NCBI GenBank assembly: GCA_030829155.1
Contig: JAURBD010000051.1
Coordinates: forward strand, 1-10,703
Direction: 5' to 3'
From: Flavobacteriaceae bacterium
GTDB taxonomy: Bacteria; Bacteroidota; Bacteroidia; Flavobacteriales; Flavobacteriaceae
Length of the DNA: 10,703 nt
The notes below the pieces were generated by a model. The model saw only the letters and a list, made by a program, of their open reading frames with translations, was not told the origin of the DNA and did no database searches. Shown piece after piece: positions 7,395-10,703 of the stretch; position 1 is the stretch's first letter; each line of letters begins with the position of its first letter. A program made the translations under genes and the position numbers.

Positions 7395-8483
7395 ATGAAT
7401 TCAAAAGTCATCTCCCAAGGAATCCTCAGAGCAGTTTTATTTTTAGGTGTTTTCTGTCTTGGAATCTATGTAATCCAACTACTCCAATCACTTTTGATTT
7501 ATATCACTATTGCTGCAGTAATATCTCTTATGGGACGCCCCATTTTAAATTTTTTTAAAACCTATTTGAAATTTAACAACGCTATAGCCGCAATAACTAC
7601 AATGGCCATTTTTATTTTTTTGATTTTTGGCGTTGCAGCACTTTTCATACCCATTATAACTCAACAAGGCGAAAATCTATCTTTACTCAATATTAATGAA
7701 CTTGAACAAAAAATGGGATTGCTTGTTCATCAAGTTTCTGAATATTTTTCTTTGGGTGATGAATATTGGAAAAATTGGATCAAAGAACAAGATTGGATGA
7801 ACAGCCTTAACCTGGGAGTTATTCCAGATTTTTTAAATTTTTTCATTGGATGGCTCAGTAGTTTTACCATTGGATTGTTCTCAGTATTATTCATTAGTTT
7901 TTTCTTTCTAAAAGACAGTAAACTGCTTGAACAAATTACTTTTTCATTTGTCAAAAGAGAATATGAAAGTCGAATGAAAAAGTCATTAAAAAAAATAAAA
8001 AAACTTTTGTCGAGATACTTTATTGGTCTTATCATACAAATCTCTATACTGCTAATAATTTACAGCATTGTGCTTCTTGTTTTTGGGATAGAAAATGCTT
8101 TCATTATTGCCTTTTTATGTGCTTTACTTAATTTAATACCTTACATAGGACCTTTAATTGCTGCTTTTTTGATGTTGGTTCTTTCCATGACTTCAAATAT
8201 TGGAGCAGACTTTAGTTTGGTAATTCTGCCCAAATCCATTTATGTTTTAATTGGTTTTGTAATTGGTCAGTTGATTGATAATTTTTTCAGCCAACCCTTT
8301 ATTTTTTCTAATAGTGTAAAGTCCCATCCCTTAGAAATATTCATAATCATTTTAACTTCAGGGCTTCTTTTTGGAACTACAGGATTAATATTTGCTGTTC
8401 CAATGTACACGGCAATTAAAGTAATTTTTAAAGAATTTTTCGCACAATATGAAATCGTACAAAACCTTACAAAGGATTTATAA
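7395..8483 (+). CDS. AI-2E family (PerM/YdiK-like) membrane transporter
   Basis: This 362-residue integral inner-membrane protein belongs to the AI-2E transporter family. Hydrophobic segments lie at about 10-30, 32-47, 66-88, 147-171, 205-231, 233-261, 272-296 and 313-340. A soluble section of about 60 residues (89-146) sits between the third and fourth, as in the family. Signature pieces are NLIPYIGPLIAA (246-257), the DNFFSQPFIFSNSVKSHPLE stretch (295-314), and the small-residue-rich GLLFGTTGLIFAVP (323-336). Members have been linked to autoinducer-2 export (TqsA) and to Na+/H+ exchange in other bacteria, so the substrate here is unknown and the family name should not be read as proof of quorum sensing. 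It is 32 nt after rsmE, and its last 35 nt overlap the next gene in another frame. A basic stretch at 188-207 (KREY to SRYF) probably faces the cytoplasm. Confidence 0.88.
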   Translation: MNSKVISQGILRAVLFLGVFCLGIYVIQLLQSLLIYITIAAVISLMGRPILNFFKTYLKFNNAIAAITTMAIFIFLIFGVAALFIPIITQQGENLSLLNINELEQKMGLLVHQVSEYFSLGDEYWKNWIKEQDWMNSLNLGVIPDFLNFFIGWLSSFTIGLFSVLFISFFFLKDSKLLEQITFSFVKREYESRMKKSLKKIKKLLSRYFIGLIIQISILLIIYSIVLLVFGIENAFIIAFLCALLNLIPYIGPLIAAFLMLVLSMTSNIGADFSLVILPKSIYVLIGFVIGQLIDNFFSQPFIFSNSVKSHPLEIFIIILTSGLLFGTTGLIFAVPMYTAIKVIFKEFFAQYEIVQNLTKDL

Positions 8484-9774
8484 AGCAAAGTATTATTTTC
8501 TAACGGTTTGTTTACTAGCAGTAATTTCTGTTTCAGCTCAACTAAATCGTGTAGAAAAGAAAATAATTCAACAAGTTCAAGACTACAATCAGGAATCAAT
8601 TGACTTTCTCGAAAAGTTAGTTAACATCAACAGTGGTACACTAAACTTAGAGGGGATAAAAAAAGTTGGGATGGTTCTAGAAAAAGAATTTCAAGCTATT
8701 GAGTTTGATACACGTTGGATCGACATGCCTTCAAAAATGAATCGTGCTGGACATTTATTTGCATCAAAAAAAGGTTCTAAAGGAAAAAGAATTTTATTAA
8801 TTGGGCATATAGATACTGTTTTTGAGGCAGACAGCCCTTTTCAAAATTTTGAGATAATTGAGGGTAAAGTATATGGCCCTGGAGCAAATGACATGAAAGG
8901 AGGGGATGTAATCATGCTTTATGCTCTAAAAGCATTGTATGATTTGAAACTTCTGGATAAAGCGAGCATTACGGTAGCCTATACAGGAGACGAAGAAAGT
9001 TCTGGAAAACCATTGAGCATTTCAAGAAAGGACTTAATAGAAGTAGCTAAAAGAAGTGATATTGCGCTCGGTTTCGAAAATTCCACTGGATTCAATTATG
9101 CAACTGTAGCTCGAAGAGGTTCTTCGGGCTGGACACTTGAAGTAAAAGGAGAAAGAGCCCACTCATCCAGTATTTTTAGTGAAAGAACTGGTGCTGGTGC
9201 TATTTTTGAAATAAGTAGAATTTTAAATGAATTTTATATTAATGTTAAAGGAGAAACCTACTTAACCTTCAATCCAGGATTGTTGTTAGGCGGTACTTTT
9301 GTTGAATTTGATTCAAAACAAAATAAAGGTGAAGCCTTTGGTAAATCGAATGTAGTCCCCCAAACTGCAATTGTAAAAGGTGGATTGCGTTTTATCTCTG
9401 AAGATCAAAAAAACAGAGCAAGAGAAGAAATGAAAGCGATTGTTGAAAATAATTTGCCGCTAACCTCTGCTAGTATTAAATTCACAGATAGTTATCCCGC
9501 TATGGGCCCAACAGAAGGAAATACTAAATTATTAAAAAAACTAAATCAAGTGAGCATTGACATGGGGCAAGACCCAGTCTTAGCCTACGACCCAGGGAAA
9601 AGAGGTGCAGCTGATATATCCTTTGTTGCAAAGTATGTAGATTGTCTCGATGGGCTAGGAACTATGGGAACTGGTGCACATACCCTAAAAGAAACGGTAA
9701 ATTTAGAGACCATGAATTTGTTAATTCAACGAACTGCCGTCTTGATATACCGCTTAATTAATGAATCTGATTAA
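8449..9774 (+). CDS. Exported M20-family zinc metallopeptidase (glutamate carboxypeptidase-like)
   Basis: A 441-residue M20 hydrolase of the carboxypeptidase G2-like group. The N-terminus has a basic region (KSYKTLQRIYKAKYY) and a hydrophobic core at about 16-28, with a probable signal peptidase I site after VSA30, so it should act in the periplasm or outside. The di-zinc site is complete by analogy with CPG2: His120 and Asp122 in GHIDT, bridging Asp148 in GANDMKGGD, catalytic Glu182 and ligand Glu183 in GDEESSG, Glu210 in LGFEN, and His411 in GTGAHTLKE. The lid/dimerisation domain (about 222-335) contains the conserved RAHSS with His238. The exact substrate is unknown; C-terminal Glu or other amidated amino acids are possible. 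The ATG lies inside the preceding transporter gene. The next in-frame Met is residue 75, past the signal peptide, so the upstream start is favoured. The stop overlaps that of the convergent flavoprotein gene. Confidence 0.92.
   Translation: MKSYKTLQRIYKAKYYFLTVCLLAVISVSAQLNRVEKKIIQQVQDYNQESIDFLEKLVNINSGTLNLEGIKKVGMVLEKEFQAIEFDTRWIDMPSKMNRAGHLFASKKGSKGKRILLIGHIDTVFEADSPFQNFEIIEGKVYGPGANDMKGGDVIMLYALKALYDLKLLDKASITVAYTGDEESSGKPLSISRKDLIEVAKRSDIALGFENSTGFNYATVARRGSSGWTLEVKGERAHSSSIFSERTGAGAIFEISRILNEFYINVKGETYLTFNPGLLLGGTFVEFDSKQNKGEAFGKSNVVPQTAIVKGGLRFISEDQKNRAREEMKAIVENNLPLTSASIKFTDSYPAMGPTEGNTKLLKKLNQVSIDMGQDPVLAYDPGKRGAADISFVAKYVDCLDGLGTMGTGAHTLKETVNLETMNLLIQRTAVLIYRLINESD
9771..9774. other. 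TTAA shared by two convergent stop codons
   Basis: The M20 peptidase ends with TAA at 9772-9774, and the flavoprotein gene ends with TAA read from 9773-9771 on the other strand. The self-complementary TTAA therefore serves both genes, leaving no intergenic space. Any transcription terminator for either gene would have to lie inside the coding region of the other. I found no obvious GC-rich hairpin with a T-run on either side. Confidence 0.9.
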
Positions 9775-10703
9775 AGATACTTTTTCAGTATTTGTTGTTG
9801 TTTTTGCAAAGCATCCAAAAACTCAGATTTCAAACGATCAATAAGAGATCTTGTTGAAACTACATCTTCTATTGTAGTAACCCCCTGACCTGCTGACCAG
9901 ATGGTTTTCCATGCCTTGGCCTCCGCCTTTGCTGCGTCAAGTTCTTCTCCAAAGTCTATTTTTTTTGATTTTGACCACATATCCTTAGTTATCCCCATCG
10001 ACTCTAAACTCTGTCGTAAAAAATTTGCATTAACCCCTGATACAGCTGCAGTGTAAACTATATCACTGGCTTTACTGTCAATAATCATTTGTTTATGCTC
10101 CTCTTCTGCCAAGCTTTCATCAACATTAATGAATCGAGTTCCCATGTAAGCTAAATCTGCTCCCATTTGTAATGCACTTGCAATATCTTTTCCCGTGCTA
10201 ATGCACCCAGAAAGTAATATCGTTTTTTTATAGAACGTTTTGATCTCAGCAATTAATGACATTGGATTTGTCAAACCTGCGTGACCTCCCGCACCAGCAG
10301 AAACAAGGATTAATCCATCTACCCCTGCTTTAGCAGCTTTTTCTGCATGTCGCTTTTTTATCACATCGTGAAAAACCAGTCCACCATAACTGTGAACTGC
10401 ATCAACAAGTTGAGAAACAGCACCAAGTGAGGTAATAATTAATGGAACTTTATGCTTGATACAGATTTCTAAATCAGCTCGAACTCTTGAATTGGTTTCG
10501 TGTACGATCAAGTTAACCCCAAAAGGAGCAGCTTTTTTTCCGGTTTGCTTTTCAAATTGGGACAATGCTTCTTTAATTTCGATTACCCATGATTCAAAAC
10601 CTGCAGTGTCCCTTTGGTTCAATGCTGGGAAAGTTCCAACAATTCCATTTTTACAACATTCAATAACCAGTTTTGGACCAGAAATTAAAAACATTGGAGC
10701 CGC
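9771..10703 (-). CDS. Nitronate monooxygenase / 2-nitropropane dioxygenase-type flavoprotein, N-terminus missing
   Basis: The frame is open to the right edge and shows 310 residues plus the stop. The first visible residues, AAPMFLISGPKL, match the (Q)APM motif found about 15-20 residues into the family. The ATG at 10692-10694 is therefore an internal Met, not the start. This is a cytosolic FMN-binding TIM barrel. GVNLIV is an early strand. AGGHAG, about 140 residues into the visible part, holds the His expected at the active site. LSGCISTG and ADLAYMGTRF form the FMN-phosphate-binding end. The VDSKASDIV-like stretch and GVNANFLRQSLE match the family tail. Members oxidise alkyl nitronates or act as NAD(P)H:flavin/quinone reductases; FabK-type enoyl-ACP reductase is a distant alternative. 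It converges on the M20 peptidase gene, and both stops lie in one TTAA. The promoter is outside the window. Confidence 0.88.
   Translation of the reverse strand, partial: AAPMFLISGPKLVIECCKNGIVGTFPALNQRDTAGFESWVIEIKEALSQFEKQTGKKAAPFGVNLIVHETNSRVRADLEICIKHKVPLIITSLGAVSQLVDAVHSYGGLVFHDVIKKRHAEKAAKAGVDGLILVSAGAGGHAGLTNPMSLIAEIKTFYKKTILLSGCISTGKDIASALQMGADLAYMGTRFINVDESLAEEEHKQMIIDSKASDIVYTAAVSGVNANFLRQSLESMGITKDMWSKSKKIDFGEELDAAKAEAKAWKTIWSAGQGVTTIEDVVSTRSLIDRLKSEFLDALQKQQQILKKYL

Noticed and set aside
7730..8035. Minus-strand open frames opposite the transporter and the peptidase start (also 8267-8599)
   Set aside because: They are antisense to genes with strong family signatures; the translations look like complements of membrane-segment codons.
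7395..8483. Reading the AI-2E family gene as evidence of a quorum-sensing system
   Set aside because: The family is functionally diverse, and no luxS, lsr or receptor gene is in the window.

Overview
The window looks like ordinary chromosomal housekeeping DNA from an AT-rich member of the Bacteroidota, most likely the Flavobacteriaceae. The evidence is the very AT-rich, lysine/asparagine/isoleucine-heavy coding; a Bacteroidetes-type TAnnTTTG promoter element; A/T-rich leaders without clear Shine-Dalgarno sites; a TamB protein of the long Bacteroidota form beside tsaD; and a pfkA-gap pair. Assignment to a family or genus is inference. Genes are packed tightly: 2 nt, 32 nt, a 35-nt overlap and a 4-nt convergent overlap. 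No spacer exceeds 88 nt, so there is no gene-free stretch over 300 bases.

Left part, minus strand (1-5601), read right to left: a long tamB-family gene (1174-5601, GTG start) for an envelope-spanning protein of the TamB/AsmA-like class; then an 88-nt spacer with a perfect 11-bp inverted repeat; then pfkA (99-1085), an ATP-type 6-phosphofructokinase; then the first 19 codons of gap (glyceraldehyde-3-phosphate dehydrogenase), cut by the window edge. pfkA and gap are two steps of glycolysis and probably share a transcript.

Right part, plus strand (5636-9774): tsaD (tRNA t6A37 synthesis), rsmE (16S rRNA m3U1498 methyltransferase), an AI-2E/PerM-family membrane protein, and an exported M20-family zinc peptidase. 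Their spacing suggests one operon, with a likely promoter in the 34-nt divergent gap next to tamB. The first two genes maintain the translation machinery; the last two act in the envelope and have no evident biochemical link to the first two.

Right edge, minus strand (9771-10703): a nitronate monooxygenase/2-nitropropane dioxygenase-type flavoprotein whose N-terminus lies beyond the window. It converges on the peptidase gene, and both stop codons are read from the same TTAA.

I saw no mobile element, CRISPR array, RNA gene, toxin-antitoxin pair or defence system, and nothing that supports a new multi-gene system. The points most worth a second look are non-coding: the inverted repeat between tamB and pfkA, the crowded divergent promoter region, and the shared convergent stops.
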